A stretch of 64,000 bases of DNA, taken from contig ML976980.1 of the NCBI GenBank assembly GCA_010015675.1, forward strand, positions 1,034,453 to 1,098,452. The letters run 5' to 3'. Position 1 is the first letter of the stretch. The number at the start of each line of letters is the position of its first letter. The notes beneath the pieces were generated by a model. That model did not search any database. It was not told the origin of the DNA and saw only the letters and a list, made by a program, of their open reading frames with translations. The stretch is from Byssothecium circinans. Lineage: Eukaryota > Ascomycota > Dothideomycetes > Pleosporales > Massarinaceae. The translations under genes were made by a program, and so were the position numbers. Positions 32,985 to 43,996 of the stretch are shown one piece after another.

Positions 32985-34415
32985 TCATAACCAAGTTGGG
33001 TCATCACTTCCAAGCGACTTAGGCATAATTTCCCAGCCCGTTTGCAACCCCTCGATTGTCGCAGAGTGTCTGACGGCTCGCAGTTCTCCAAAGCCCGTTT
33101 GTCGGGTCTCAAGATACTTGCCCACGTCTTCAGGCTTCGTGAAATCTTTCCGCTCAAATGCTAACCTTCCCGGATATCTGCCCAGAGATCTCATATACTT
33201 CATGACTCCGGCTAGCGAAACTTGAACCTCGTAGGAACCGTCATTCATAGCGCGTTTGCATAGTGCAGCTATGATACCGGTAGCGAGAAGATAACCAGCG
33301 CCATGATCGAAGGCTTGACAGGGTAAGACACGAGCAGCTTCTCCTGCATCATATTGCTCGGCGTCTGCGACATTGATGCCTGAGCATGTTTGGACTAGGG
33401 AGTCGAAGCCGCGACGATTGGACCACGGACCATCCGGTCCGTATGCTGAAAGGCTAGCGATAACCAAGTTTGGATTCGCCTTTGTCAGCGTCTCTACAGA
33501 TAGGCCATGAGAGGAGAGGCTGCCTGGTCGATAGCTCTGGATGAACACGTCGGCTGTGCGAAGGAGCTCTAGGAGCTTAGCTTTATCCTCTTCACTTTTG
33601 ATGTCGAGTTGTACTTTTCGCTTTCCTCGTGCCAGATCTCTGTCAAGATCGGGCAGATCGGGGAGTGTGGGTGATGTTATCCAGATCACGTCTGCGCCAT
33701 GTGCGGCTAGCGTTTTGCCCGCTACAGGGGCGGCAATGACGCGGCTCAGTTCCACTACGCGGATGCCTTGCAGACATTTGTCTATCCTGTTTAGAGAAGA
33801 TACAGCTACGACGAGTGGTTTCGAATCTGAAATCTTCTGGAGAAGTATCGGAAAGTCTGCTACAGCACCACTTTGAGGATGCGCATCCCACTCTTCGAAT
33901 GACCGCAATGCTGCGATCACTGCGCCTTCTCGAATAGCTATGTCTTCGAGATCGATCGACTTCCACTCCAGCATCTTCTGCGCGACGTCTTCTCTGGAAG
34001 AACCTTCCTTCAAACCCAGGACTCTCAGAGCATTCGCCCGATGATTCGGAAAAGAGTCGTGCATCCTGACGTAGCCGTCTGCAGTCTTGTGCAAGCCTCC
34101 TATTGTTCCCCACGAAGCAGGTGCAGGTTTTCCACCGATGACGTACAGCCTTTCCGACTTGAATTCTGCGCACGCATGTTGTAGAGGAACGGTGACTTTC
34201 GGAACCGCGACCTGATGCCTGATGGAGTGGAAGGTTGCAGCAGCCAAGGCAGAGGCGGCGATGGTAGCTTGAGCGAGATGATCAACCCTGAATGAAGATG
34301 GAAAGCATTCGCCGTCGTCAATGAGCTTGAGAGATTGGACAGCTTCTGCAGGTAGTTGAAGCGTCTTCCAAATGTAGGAGACTGAGTCATGTGGTGTTAA
34401 GTGTTGGCGATCCAT
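32985..34415 (-). CDS. CoA-transferase family III (CaiB/BaiF) protein
   Basis: Single exon, 476 residues from ATG 34415. The class III signature begins about residue 215: GIRVVELSRVIAAPVAGKTL, AAHGADVIWI, DLARGKRKVQLDI, LLRTADVFIQSYRPG and LVIASLSAYGPDGPWSNRRGFDSLVQ. The conserved Asp near 338 is in the position of the catalytic aspartate of formyl-CoA transferase. Family members move CoA between carboxylic acids or racemise acyl-CoAs. The N-terminal 200 residues look like a second, weaker CaiB-like copy (a YVRMHDSFPNHRANALRVLG segment), as seen in fungal double-domain members. No targeting signal stands out; substrate unknown. Confidence 0.9.
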   Translation of the reverse strand: MDRQHLTPHDSVSYIWKTLQLPAEAVQSLKLIDDGECFPSSFRVDHLAQATIAASALAAATFHSIRHQVAVPKVTVPLQHACAEFKSERLYVIGGKPAPASWGTIGGLHKTADGYVRMHDSFPNHRANALRVLGLKEGSSREDVAQKMLEWKSIDLEDIAIREGAVIAALRSFEEWDAHPQSGAVADFPILLQKISDSKPLVVAVSSLNRIDKCLQGIRVVELSRVIAAPVAGKTLAAHGADVIWITSPTLPDLPDLDRDLARGKRKVQLDIKSEEDKAKLLELLRTADVFIQSYRPGSLSSHGLSVETLTKANPNLVIASLSAYGPDGPWSNRRGFDSLVQTCSGINVADAEQYDAGEAARVLPCQAFDHGAGYLLATGIIAALCKRAMNDGSYEVQVSLAGVMKYMRSLGRYPGRLAFERKDFTKPEDVGKYLETRQTGFGELRAVRHSATIEGLQTGWEIMPKSLGSDDPTWL

Positions 34416-35119
34416 CGACAGAGCTTATCTCTTAAACAATCAACGATGGTTGTTAAAGGAGACTGGATAGCAAACGTTTACAAAATTAATGGATGATCGG
34501 AAGATAAAGGAAGGATGACAAGAGCTGTACTGTCTTGAAGCTGACACAACCTTGGACCCCACGTGTGGACCCTAGGAAGAAAATGGCCCAAGGATGTCAA
34601 TTAAGCGTGATGGCAGATTCGCAGTGATATTCACGTACTCTGCGCAACAAATAAGATACTCTTCTTTATTTGTGTTCACTAGCTTCTTTATCTAATTCTG
34701 ATGTTTCGTGAGGCAGAAATCTCCTTGGGAATCTATATAATCTCTGGATTTGGAAGTAGGGGCATAGACATAGGACCCGAGCTTTATGAGCGGTTCAATT
34801 ACGTCATACACGCCCAACGTTTAGCATCCGCAATATAACTCTCTTGTGTCCTTGATCTCTCTAACACCTGTTTCTCCTCGAAGCCCAAACTATGTTCCCA
34901 AGGCTTTTAGCATCTTAAATGGACCCCTTAATCCACAGCTTCAACCACGTGGTGGACTAGACTGCTAATCCCTGTGCATCCGAGCCATTATAGGAAATAT
35001 CCCCTATGTTATCTCCGAGCTACCTTCCGCAACGCGCCATCTGCAGTCTTTACGATGCAATATAAGATGTGCGTGTGTCTCTTGGACCTGAAATGTAGGT
35101 CAAATCTTATTCCCGAAAA
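34416..35119. other. Intergenic region, divergent promoters
   Basis: About 700 bp between divergently read genes. No coding feature. TATAAGAT lies near the right-hand gene. Confidence 0.55.
35061..35068 (+). promoter_or_regulatory. TATA-like element of the acid phosphatase gene
   Basis: TATAAGAT within GCAATATAAGATGTG, 52 bp before the ATG at 35120. Plausible core promoter element, sequence only. Confidence 0.3.
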
Positions 35120-36586
35120 ATGCATCTCTTCACGCAACTTCTGACTATATTACTCGCCTTTCCAACAACGACCACGTCTAGCAATAAGTTCAACCCTCTG
35201 CATCATCTCGGAGGCAACAGCCCTTGGTTTCTTGGTATGCCAAGTAGTAATGACATCTCTGACAGTCGCTAACAAAATGGAGGGCCCGAGGTGACGAATA
35301 TCTCATCTGAAATACCAGCCGGTTGCGTCGTCGACCAAGCCGCCTTCTTTTCTCGCCATGGCAGTCGTTACCCCGACCCTGGCGCTTACAGAGAGTGGCT
35401 CGACCTCTCAACTCGCATCGCCGCCGGTAACGTTACGACAAATTCATCAAGTCTCGCCTTCTTGCCATCTTGGAAGCCAGTGCTACAGTATCCGGAGCAG
35501 CAGATCGCGCAATTGTCGACCACTGGATACAAAGAGCTCTACGACATGGGTGCAACTTACCGACTTCGATACAACACCCTATACACCTACAACACACCGT
35601 TTGTGATGTGGAGCAACTACTACACATCCAGTCCACGGGTGCGAGACAGTGCACGCTTGTTCGCTCGCGGCTTTCTGGGGCCCAACGCAACTGAGCTCGG
35701 CTCCATATATGCGCTCAACTCCAGCGTACCAGAATCATTCATGAACAGCCTCGCCCCATCTGATCTCTGTCCAGCGTACACTGACAGTGGTGGCAGTCCG
35801 CAGATCAATACCTGGGCAAACATTTATCTTCCACCTATTCAACGGCGCCTCAACAACCTCATCAAAGGGTCGTTTCAATTTACCCAAGCCGACACCTCCA
35901 TCATCCCGTACCTCTGCGGTTTTGAAACGCAAATCACCGGCTCCATTTCTCCATGGTGTTCTCTCTTCACCGAGGAAGAAATATTGCAATATGAGTATGC
36001 GCAGGATCTGCGCTACTGGTATGGTACAGGTCTCGGCACCGATCTGAATAAGTATATGATGGTACCCGTTTTGGCTGGACTGGTTCAACGTTTCGTGGAT
36101 GGGCCGAATACGGAATACAACTACACTGATGGCTCCAAGTTCGTACCAAATAATTTGATCGCAGCTTTTTCAAATGATGGACAGATTAACCAGATGGCCG
36201 CAGCGATTGGCGTTTTTGACGACGAGGTGCAGCTCCCAGCGGACGAGATACCGGAGAAGAGGCTGTTCAGAGCGAGTAATGTTGTTACTATGCGAGGAAC
36301 TGTCGGCTTCGAGCGTATGTCTTGCTCAACAAATAAAGATGGAGACGATGTGTTTCTGCGCATTCGATTGAACGATGTCGTGTACCCTGTTGCTGGCTGT
36401 CGCAGTGGTCCGGGAGAGTCGTGCCCGCTGGGGGATTATCAAAAAATCGTGAAGAACAGACTTGAACGCGCTGGAGATTTCGCCAACAGGTGCAATGTTA
36501 CCAATCCTGCAATTCCTCGGAATCAGAGCAGCGCGACGTTCTTCACCAACGTCAAGCTACCTTTCGGAATACTCGTTAAACCATGA
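35120..36586 (+). CDS. Secreted histidine acid phosphatase (phytase-like)
   Basis: Two exons, 35120-35234 and 35283-36586, with a 48-bp intron (branch CGCTAACAA) joining NSPWFL to GPEVTNISSEIP; 472 residues. Residues 1-20 are a signal peptide. The branch-2 histidine phosphatase signature is FFSRHGSRYPD (Arg63, His64 nucleophile, Gly65, Arg67). Many N-x-S/T sites and paired cysteines suit an extracellular enzyme. The C-terminal proton-donor motif, usually His-Asp, appears here as FSNDGQIN, i.e. Asn336-Asp337, retaining Asp but not His. The MRGTVGFERMSC block and CPLGDYQKIV tail follow the fungal phytase/acid phosphatase pattern. Likely role is phosphate release from phytate or other organic phosphates; promoter control by phosphate is not visible. 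Confidence 0.9.
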
Positions 36587-36833
36587 ACGATCAACATTTA
36601 TTATTATTATTAGAGCCTGGCTCATTATCACTCAATCAAAATAACGTTCCCTACTCCTTTCCGTACGATCGGTAGTGTGCTCGATTAAATCGCCAAAGCT
36701 TACAAGTTACGATGATAAGGAAGATACGATGGCGGGACGGTTCCGTGCTCGCCAACATTGAAACGCCACAAAACCTCAGCTGCCGTAAGCTGACTTGCTT
36801 TCTCCTCACGACAACAACACCAGTATTGAAGAC

Positions 36834-37959
36834 ATGTCTGCTCCAACTCTTCGTGTCGCCGTAACTCAAGCCGAGCCGGAATGGCTTGATCTGCAAGGAA
36901 CCATTGCGAAGACCTTGAAGCTCATCGAAGAGGCCGCGGAGGGTGGTGCAAGACTCATCGCTTTCCCTGAGGTGTGGTTAACCGGCTACCCGGGATGGAT
37001 ATGGTAAGTTCCTCTTCAATACGGTTGGGAATCGTGTCTAACTGAGCTAACTCGTATGCTATACTAGGACCCGTCCGGTCGACCCTGCACTGCACACGCG
37101 CTACATCCTCAACTCTCTCTCCATCGTGTCCCCCGAAATGGAGAAGATCAAGGCGGCAGCAAGAGAGAACGCAGTATGCGTTGTGCTCGGTTTCTCGGAA
37201 CGCACTGAAACGAATAGCCTCTACATCGCTCAAGCCATCATTTCCCCACAGGGTGAATTGGTGATGAAGAGGAGGAAGTTGAAGCCTACTCATATGGTGC
37301 GTCCCTCAAGTCTCTTCATTCGATACAAACACTAGACCACAACCTAACATAAGGATCAGGAACGAACAGTCTTCGGTGACGGCTCAGGACCTGACGTCAA
37401 CAACGTCGTCCCAGTCAATTTTGGCTCCTCAATCGGCACTGTGAAAATTGGCACTCTGGCCTGCTGGGAGCACACCCAGCCCCTCCTCAAATACCACACC
37501 TATTCTCAAGGCGAAGTGATCCACATCTCCATGTGGCCACCCATCGATCCTCACGGTGGCCCTACCTCGCAGGGTCTCTACAGCATGAGCGCAGAAGGCT
37601 GTCTCAACCTCTCACAAGTATACGCCATGGAGGGTGGCACATATGTGTTGCACTGTACAGGGGTGTGCAATCAGAAAGGGATTGATACATTAAATACGCC
37701 GGGCGGATTGCTTTTTCAAGCTCCTGGAGGTGGGCATAGTGCAGTGATCGGACCGGATGGGAGAAGGTTGACCGAGCCGTTGGGTGATGCAACGAAAGAG
37801 GGCATAGTGTACGCGGATTTAGCCTTGGGGAGTGTGGTGACGAACCGTGGGTTCTTGGACGTGGTGGGACATTATAGTCGGCCTGATTTGCTGTGGCTGG
37901 GAGTGGATAGGGGGGAGAAGAAGTGTGTAGTTGTAAAAGATGGGGTGCAGAAAATATAG
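36834..37959 (+). CDS. Nitrilase / cyanide hydratase-like C-N hydrolase
   Basis: Three exons, 36834-37003, 37068-37296 and 37360-37959; 332 residues. The third exon could start six bases earlier (DQ insertion), but the AG at 37358-37359 keeps the family pattern [13 protein letters not shown] and is better spaced from the CTAAC branch. The catalytic triad is clear: Glu46 ([13 protein letters not shown]), Lys127 (RRKLKPTH) and Cys168 ([12 protein letters not shown]). ISMWPP and a [16 protein letters not shown] segment also fit aliphatic nitrilases, which form helical oligomers and convert R-CN to the acid and ammonia. It is cytosolic. Distinguishing nitrilase from cyanide hydratase needs phylogeny. 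Confidence 0.93.
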
Positions 37960-38356
37960 ATCGCTGGTTCAAAAAGGGTGAACGGTGGATGAAACTAATA
38001 AGAGAGAGGTATAGATTGTGCTCTATTACATCTCAAGGATAAGTAAAGCCCCTTAAAAGCGTGGCCAGAATCTTTCCCACACTTAACCGTGCGTACCAGA
38101 GTAGAGAATCCAGAACTAGTCGTCAGGAGATGCTCCACCATACGTATCGCCACAGCCTACTCACCGACCTCTACCCTCAATTTCCAAAGCCACTACCGTC
38201 GCCTGCATCAAAACTTTTCAACCACATTCTCCAAACACGATTCCCTGACCAATAACAACGATCGATATGCCCCTTCATTTCCATCAGCAGTGTTCTCTAG
38301 ATCTTCCCAACTAGACAAGGGTCGCCACTAGAGCACCGATGTTGAGGCGTGCGGTA
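37960..38356. other. Intergenic region
   Basis: 3' flanks of the nitrilase and of the broken F-box-like gene. Nothing recognised. Confidence 0.55.
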
Positions 38357-39570
38357 TTAGACGATGGTCCTGTCGCCAAAGTGCACATAGCGCTCGCGAA
38401 TGGATACTGTTTCCTGTAGTGGCGGGAGGACCGTCCTGAGTCGCTCTTTGAGAAGCGAACCGTGACCGTCGGTCTTTTGGCTGTCACTATCGAGGAGATA
38501 ATCTATGTGTATATAGACTGATCTGAGCCTCCGAAACTGCGTCAGTACGAGCGGGACTTGGCGTCTTGCATCTTCATCATCTCTAAAGTTGAGCGACAAA
38601 CTTTTCAGCGAATGGCTATGTTGTTCGAGCGCAGGTCCTATATCGCTGACTGGAAAGAGGTCAAGGTGGGCATGCATCGGTGACTTACAACGGAGTAACA
38701 CAACGTGAATCGCAGGACTCCAGATTCTGCAATCGCGAAATATCAGCGTCTCTAAAGACCCGCACTGCAGGAACTTCATGCCACCACTGTATTCCTCACG
38801 CATTTCGGTTTCGGAACACCCATATAATTCGATGTGGCGAAGAGGGGGGGCTGAAAGAAGAAAGCGAGTTACAATAAATCGTAAGAACCATGTTGATGCG
38901 ATACACTCACAAACGATAAGCTGTTGAAACCGTGTGGAGTTTGGCAGATTGTGTAAGTCATTTCATCTAGAAGGGTGAAAGCTATGCTGCTACCAGATCG
39001 CAACAAAATAGCGCGCTCCACTTCATGGTGTAACTTGAGCTCTTCCAAGCTATATGAGGCGAGGTAAAGAACCAGCGCAGCACACGGGTCAGCCTCTCAC
39101 AAATTCCTCTAGAGAAACTTTTTTATCCATGGGCGTTTGATGTGTTGAGGAATCTTGGTATTATTGGCAGCGTCTTTGAGAGTTTGGTAAGCATTCGTCT
39201 GGCATGGCGATGCGGCTATCGTCCTTTGGGGTTGAGAGTCGCAAATCAACAGAGCGAACAAGAACTGGGAGATCCGGGCGTTGAAGAAGAGTCAATGGAA
39301 ATTCGTGGGGCGTAGTCAAGTGGTCTTTGTTACTATAAGAATGATAGAGAAGCGGCTCAGGCCACTCCGCGAGGTCGCGAAGATGACGCGAACTAAGGCA
39401 TAACGCTGCTAAAGCGGGGCTGCATCGATGCGAGCTATAAGCAAGATGCTCGACAATTTGAGGGAGTAGCTCGTCGGCAAAGTCTTCTAGGCAATGCGTT
39501 AAATGAGATATATGTGAGATGGGAAACGACGCGCTCTTCTGCGGGATGAAGCTTGCCCTAAAAGACGCCA
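38357..39570 (-). pseudogene. Broken F-box/leucine-rich-like gene
   Basis: Minus-strand coding-like sequence reads as one protein only across lesions. The 5' part (about 39555-39185, after a probable acceptor TTTTAG) gives an F-box-like helix, FADELLPQIVEHLAYSS, and LCLSSRHLRDLAEPLLYH-type sequence. At about 39181 a one-base shift is needed to continue as LKDAANNTKIPQHIKRPWIKKFL. Stops TAG and TGA follow within 15 codons, then the same frame resumes as ADPCAALVLYLASYSLEELKL. An intron (about 38850-38910, gtgtat or gtgagt donor) leads to PLRHIELYGCSETEM, then LRR-like SLETLIFRDCRIW and a SLKSLSLNF segment to the TAG at 38357. No GT donor exists in 39181-39240, so splicing cannot rescue it. Confidence 0.55.
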
Positions 39571-39835
39571 AAGTGTTATGTAAGCATGCAAGCTCCTCGG
39601 TTCAATCCACGTTCTCAGCCTAATAGAAAGCACGTACTTATTCCCCTTTGGATTTCAGTTCATCTCCACGTAAAGTCAGTCCAGCTTTGAGAGTTCAATG
39701 TTGAAGCCTTTGGAAGTTATCCACACGTGATTTCCAAATGAGGTGCGTCCGTGCACATAGGGCGTTTGCAACCATGACATCAGTCTCCGTTGAGTGCATG
39801 TCATCTCCAACTTCCACAAACTTCTCCGAAGCAGC

Positions 39836-40605
39836 ATGGAGGCCTTTCGGATCCCAGTCCGTAGAGTGTCAGCATCTTCCGCGTCCAAGTTGCCAACGAG
39901 GCATCATTCAGCCTCCAAACTGTACCACAATGCGCAACCATTTCATTCATCACCAGCGAGGCCCCAGCGAATGCAATACCATAATTCGACATGGAGCCTT
40001 CCGAAATCAAAAGTTCTGCACATATTTCGACCGTCCCTGCGGCGTTACAGTCAGAAGCGGAACCCATCACATCCAAATCGGACACCACACCTCGGCAGTC
40101 CGGAGCCGCATTCACTTTCCGCGCGATTGAAGAAGCTGACTAGGGAATACGGGTATACAGTCGTCGGTGTCTATTTCGCGCTATCGATAGCCGATTTTCC
40201 GCTGTGCTTCCTCGCTGTCAAGGTGCTTGGCGCAGAAAGAGTCGCCCATGCCGAACATGCCGTCATCGGGGGTACGAAGAGCTTGGTGCAGAGGATCTTC
40301 CCATCACTTTTCCGAGAGAATCATGAAGAAAATACAGAGGTGGAAGCGTCCAGGGCCGAGGAGAATGCTGAAGCGGCGGATGGTGCAGAAGCTAGTGAGT
40401 ATGCAGATGTGGAACATTCGATGATCAGGCTAACGTGACGACAGCTTTTTGGACGCAGCTTGCGTTGGCTTTTGTGATCCACAAATCGTTCATATTCATT
40501 CGCGTTCCTTTGACTGCTGCAGTCACACCGAAGGTTGTGAAAACGCTACGAGGTTGGGGATACGACATCGGCAAGAGAAGGCCGAAAGTTCCAAAAATGT
40601 CGTAG
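39836..40605 (+). CDS. Mitochondrial DUF1279 (FAM210-like) membrane protein
   Basis: Two exons, 39836-40394 and 40445-40605, with a 50-bp intron (gtgagt...gacgacag) joining GAEA to TFWTQLAL; 239 residues. The ATG at 39836 gives an Arg/Ser-rich, acid-free N-terminus (MEAFRIPVRRVSASSASKLP) typical of a mitochondrial presequence. The DUF1279 domain spans about residues 98-235. It has LKKLTREYGYTVVGVYFALS, then FPLCFLAVKVLG, an acidic linker, and FWTQLALAFVIHKSFIFIRV followed by PLTAAVTPKVVKTLRGWGYD. It predicts two membrane segments in the inner mitochondrial membrane. Human relatives (FAM210A/B) affect mitochondrial translation and metabolism; the fungal role is uncertain. Confidence 0.88.
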
Positions 40606-40725
40606 GAGAAAGGGTCACCCCATAGGATGTTCAAAATGCATGAATGTACTATTGTCTAAATCTCTAAAGCACGTCTCTGCGATGTCCAGGCTCCATAAGT
40701 CTAGAATCCCGTTATACTCAAGAGG

Positions 40726-41409
40726 TTACACCGACGTCAAAAGGCTGCACGATCCACATTCAAACGCTATCAAACTTTCTCGAAAACATACGCAATCCAC
40801 CTGTGCCTTGGCATTAAACGTGCTTGATGCTCGTGCCCGACACACTGCCAGCGTCCGGAGCGGTTCGTGATATTCCGCTTGAGTCGTGCCCGATGTAAAG
40901 CAACGGATCAACTGCATCAGCACAATGCCCTCCCAGGTACTATTGACGTAGTTCAGCTCGCCAGTATCGCTGAGCAGTTCTTTTTCGAATTTTGCCTCGT
41001 CGCTTTCTAAGCCTTCGGCTCCGGTTGTATTCGCTGGGTCGGCGAAAGCGATCTTCCAAAAGGTTAACGGCGACTGTGAAGCGATGAGGATTCTGTGTAT
41101 TCGAGAGATTTACCCCGGTTTCGTTAAGCTGGATGCTTATGTTGCAGTAGACTAGTTCCGGTCCATCTCCCATGGTGATATCGCGCTGTTTGAAGGTGAG
41201 GGGGTACACAACGGCAATACCATCCGGTATATCGTTCAGGAAGCATTCTGATCGATATGATTAGAACTTCCCTACTTCCAGTGACTATGATCAGCCGGTG
41301 CTACAGTAATTGCATACATACCAATAATGTGATACACATGTCTTGATCTCTCCTCAGTGTCACCACTTGTTGGAAAATGGGAGCCATCTTCACAAGCGCC
41401 CTTCGCCAT
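40726..41409 (-). CDS. Hypothetical protein, three-exon model
   Basis: Assembled by hand as 41409-41322, 41247-41114 and 41073-40726, with introns of 74 and 40 bp; 189 residues. The frame is continuous only with both introns removed: HIIECFLNDIPDG, then ISIQLNETG-SPLTFWKIAFADPAN, then GELNYVNSTWEGIVLMQLIRCF. Acidic stretches (GLESDEAKFEKELL) alternate with hydrophobic strands. Several cysteines cluster at the C-terminus (DCVCFRESLIAFECGSCSLL). No signal peptide or known family. The 40-bp second intron is at the short limit for fungi. The last 40 residues are the least certain and might be altered by a further intron. It shares a short divergent promoter with the gene at 41646. Confidence 0.45.
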
Positions 41410-41545
41410 GACTGAGCTTTCAAGGAACAATTCACCATAGCTTTGCTTCAAGAGGTGAGGAATTTAATATATTTACATGATTACTCACATCTTCTCGGAC
41501 ACAATAAAGCGTGAACAGATACGGCACACGTATCATCGCACTTAT

Positions 41546-41553
41546 TATATAAA
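41546..41553 (+). promoter_or_regulatory. TATA box of the gene at 41646
   Basis: Consensus TATATAAA in TTATATAAAGG, 93 bp before the ATG. Confidence 0.5.
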
Positions 41554-41645
41554 GGCCATCGCCTCCACACTCATTTTATAGCCGCCTAAAAAATCCTGCC
41601 CACAACAACATACTCCACATCACTTCAACAAACGATCCCACCAAT

Positions 41646-42314
41646 ATGGCTCGCCGCTATTCTTCCTCTTCCTTAAGCATATCTTCCTCTAGTCTATCAA
41701 GCTCGCTATCGTCGTCTTCGCTCTCCACCGACTCGGATTCCCTCTCCACTGATACCGACGACTCCTTGCTCAACACGTCTTCTCGTATACGAAAAAATCA
41801 TCGCAGCGGCACGGATAGAAGGCGGCCCCGCTTTGGCGGTCCATCAGAGAGGCATATGCCTCGTCGTCCGAGACACGATGATCGTATGCCTAGGCACCAT
41901 GGTGGATATGCACCCCGCGGGTCTAGAGGTCGCAGGCCCGCGCATCCTCACTTCCAACCTCCATCATATAGCCGTCATGGCTCTGGCCCTCCTCCACCTT
42001 CTTTCGGACGCTCTGGTTCATATTCCCCTCCCCATCATTCATTTGGGTACTCTAGCAGATATCCCCCTCCTCGCCATCCGCCTGGGCATCCCGATTTCCC
42101 AAGCCCAGAGGAATCCTTCGGTGAACATCACTCTGGCGGCCCCGACAGGAGAAGGCGTCGTCGCCACCTAAGACGCCACCGTGATGGCCCACGTCGACCG
42201 CGAGCAGAAAACGACGGTCCTGAGGTGGAGGAGACGGAAAGTAGTAATGCGCCTCCCGAAACCGGCTTCAGATATTCTGGGGTTGAAGAGCCAGCCACAG
42301 AAGGCGGTTCGTAG
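41646..42314 (+). CDS. Ser-, Arg- and Pro-rich low-complexity protein
   Basis: Single exon, 222 residues. The first 45 residues are nearly all serine with leucine and aspartate. The middle (50-150) is rich in Arg, Pro, His, Gly and Tyr (RRPRHDDRMPRHHGGY, PRGSRGRRPAHP, SFGRSGSYSPPHHSFGY). The tail has a Arg cluster RRRRRRHLRRHRDGPRRPR before an acidic end. No folded domain. Composition is like RS/RGG-type RNA-binding or phase-separating proteins, which is only an analogy. A good TATA box and an ATG in ACCAATATGG context support transcription. Function unknown. Confidence 0.6.
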   Translation: MARRYSSSSLSISSSSLSSSLSSSSLSTDSDSLSTDTDDSLLNTSSRIRKNHRSGTDRRRPRFGGPSERHMPRRPRHDDRMPRHHGGYAPRGSRGRRPAHPHFQPPSYSRHGSGPPPPSFGRSGSYSPPHHSFGYSSRYPPPRHPPGHPDFPSPEESFGEHHSGGPDRRRRRRHLRRHRDGPRRPRAENDGPEVEETESSNAPPETGFRYSGVEEPATEGGS

Positions 42315-42550
42315 TGTTCGATATGAATTCAGCGCACGCGTATGCGATTGAACTCTCAGTGTCATTGTTCGTTCTATAGCCATGTATTTATGTATCTAGT
42401 GTAGGTGTAAATAGACTCTACGCGTCAAACTGCTACATCGGCATCAACATTCCAGTAACCCATTCCTCGCAGAACGCGTCCCAACCCTCTGTTCTGTTCC
42501 ATCAGTGTCCTTCTACTCTGAGGTCCCGCGCAACCCATCAGACCATCAAA

Positions 42551-43825
42551 ATGCCCACCCAACTAGCCTACCTCATCCACACCCTCCCCCTCATCACTTC
42601 TATCTTGGCCCTTCGTGGTCCCGCCCTACCATCTCCGAATGACTATAGCCAGTACACGTCCGGCATATCAATCCGCTACGCCTCGGGAAGGTTCTCTTCC
42701 GCTTGGACTCCTTCGATCAATGGTTCGATCTTCGGCCGCCCGTTCACCTTCCCCATCGATACGGGTAGCACGGGCCTTCTCATCAGCGCGAGCAAAGCCC
42801 CCGAGATAGGGGCGAATCAGGGCGTGAGTGGGACCGAGTTCCTGGATAGTAGTAACCATCTGTACATCGGACGGAGAGCGAAACTGACGATCACACTAGA
42901 TGGTGAGCGAGGGTAAGTCCGACTTCCATCTTGCAAGCAAAGGCGAGAACCTGATGGCCAAACGGGCACTCACATCCTCGACAGCACTAAAGCAATAACC
43001 CGCATCCCCGCCCTCATCGTGGATCAATACTGGTTCTGCCCAGGCTACAACGAGGCCCGCGATAGCAAAGGCTGCAAGTCCAGGCTCAGAGGCGTGAAAC
43101 TGCTCGACCCAAACAATACTTGCTACATGGGCGTCGGTTTCGGTCGCAACAGTCCCGGCTCGAATCTCCCCTACGCGACTCCAGAACACAACGCGTTCCT
43201 GAACCTGAGGTCTATCAACGGGAAGACGCTGTCGAGCAGGAACTTCCGGAATGGATATACGATTGGCGTCGATGGTATTGATATCGGTCTGACAGGGTGG
43301 AATACGCAAGGATATGTGTGGACGGGGTTGGATAGAGGGTCGACGGAAGACTCGCGCGATTGGGCAATGGTGAACTCGTCATTTTCTATCAATGGTTCTG
43401 CGCCTTACGTCGGCAAGGCACTTGTGGATACTGGGATCTCGCAGATGTACATTCAGACGTCTCCCGTCAGTCCCTGGTCCCCTACCTTCTCCACAGTCGG
43501 GATTCTGAATCCTAACGTCAAGCCACCTTTACCACCTCAAACCATCCAAGTCGCGCCAAAGAACACCAATATCACGATCGGGTTGCCCGATCTCGGTGAT
43601 GGTAATGTGGCGGGTTACTCATTCAGGGTTGGTGATGATAAGTTTCCATCTCAACCGCTATTTATACAGCCTGTGGGCAAGCACTCACCGGAGCCGTTTG
43701 CTAATACGGGAAGGAAGTTGCTGTGGGGGTTTAACGTTGGGTTCGACGCTGTTGGTGGGAGGTTTGGATTACTCTGTAGGAAATGCAATCAGAAAGGGAG
43801 TGGATACGAGGAGAGTGCGGAATGA
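42551..43825 (+). CDS. Secreted pepsin-like aspartic protease
   Basis: Two exons, 42551-42912 and 42985-43825, with a 72-bp intron (gtaagt...cgacag) joining LDGERG to TKAITRIPALIVDQYW; 400 residues. Residues 1-22 look like a signal peptide. The first active-site motif is FPIDTGSTGLLIS (Asp70), the second ALVDTGISQMYI (Asp269), the paired Asp-Thr-Gly arrangement of family A1. Several N-x-S/T sites (NGS, NSS, NIT) fit secretion. Spacing between motifs is normal but the surrounding sequence is divergent, with an odd DTGST rather than DTGSS/DTGSA. No clear GPI or membrane C-terminus. Expected as an extracellular peptidase. A second protease gene lies next door. Confidence 0.85.
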
Positions 43826-43996
43826 TGATGGGATAGGGCAAGATGTAATGGGCATTGGAGCAGAAGAACAATGCGAATTCTTAGATCAGCTTGAATATTT
43901 GACGAAGTGAAATGCATACAGCAGGATGAGCCTCCCAGGAGAAACGCTCATAAACTTCTGGTCGCGCTCATCAACCTCACGCCTCCAACATCACAT

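Noticed and set aside
39590..39625. tRNA B-box-like GGTTCAATCC
   Set aside because: No A box, acceptor stem or cloverleaf around it.
39676..39888. Minus-strand frame as upstream exon of the F-box-like locus
   Set aside because: Overlaps the DUF1279 gene 5' region and does not connect through a plausible donor.
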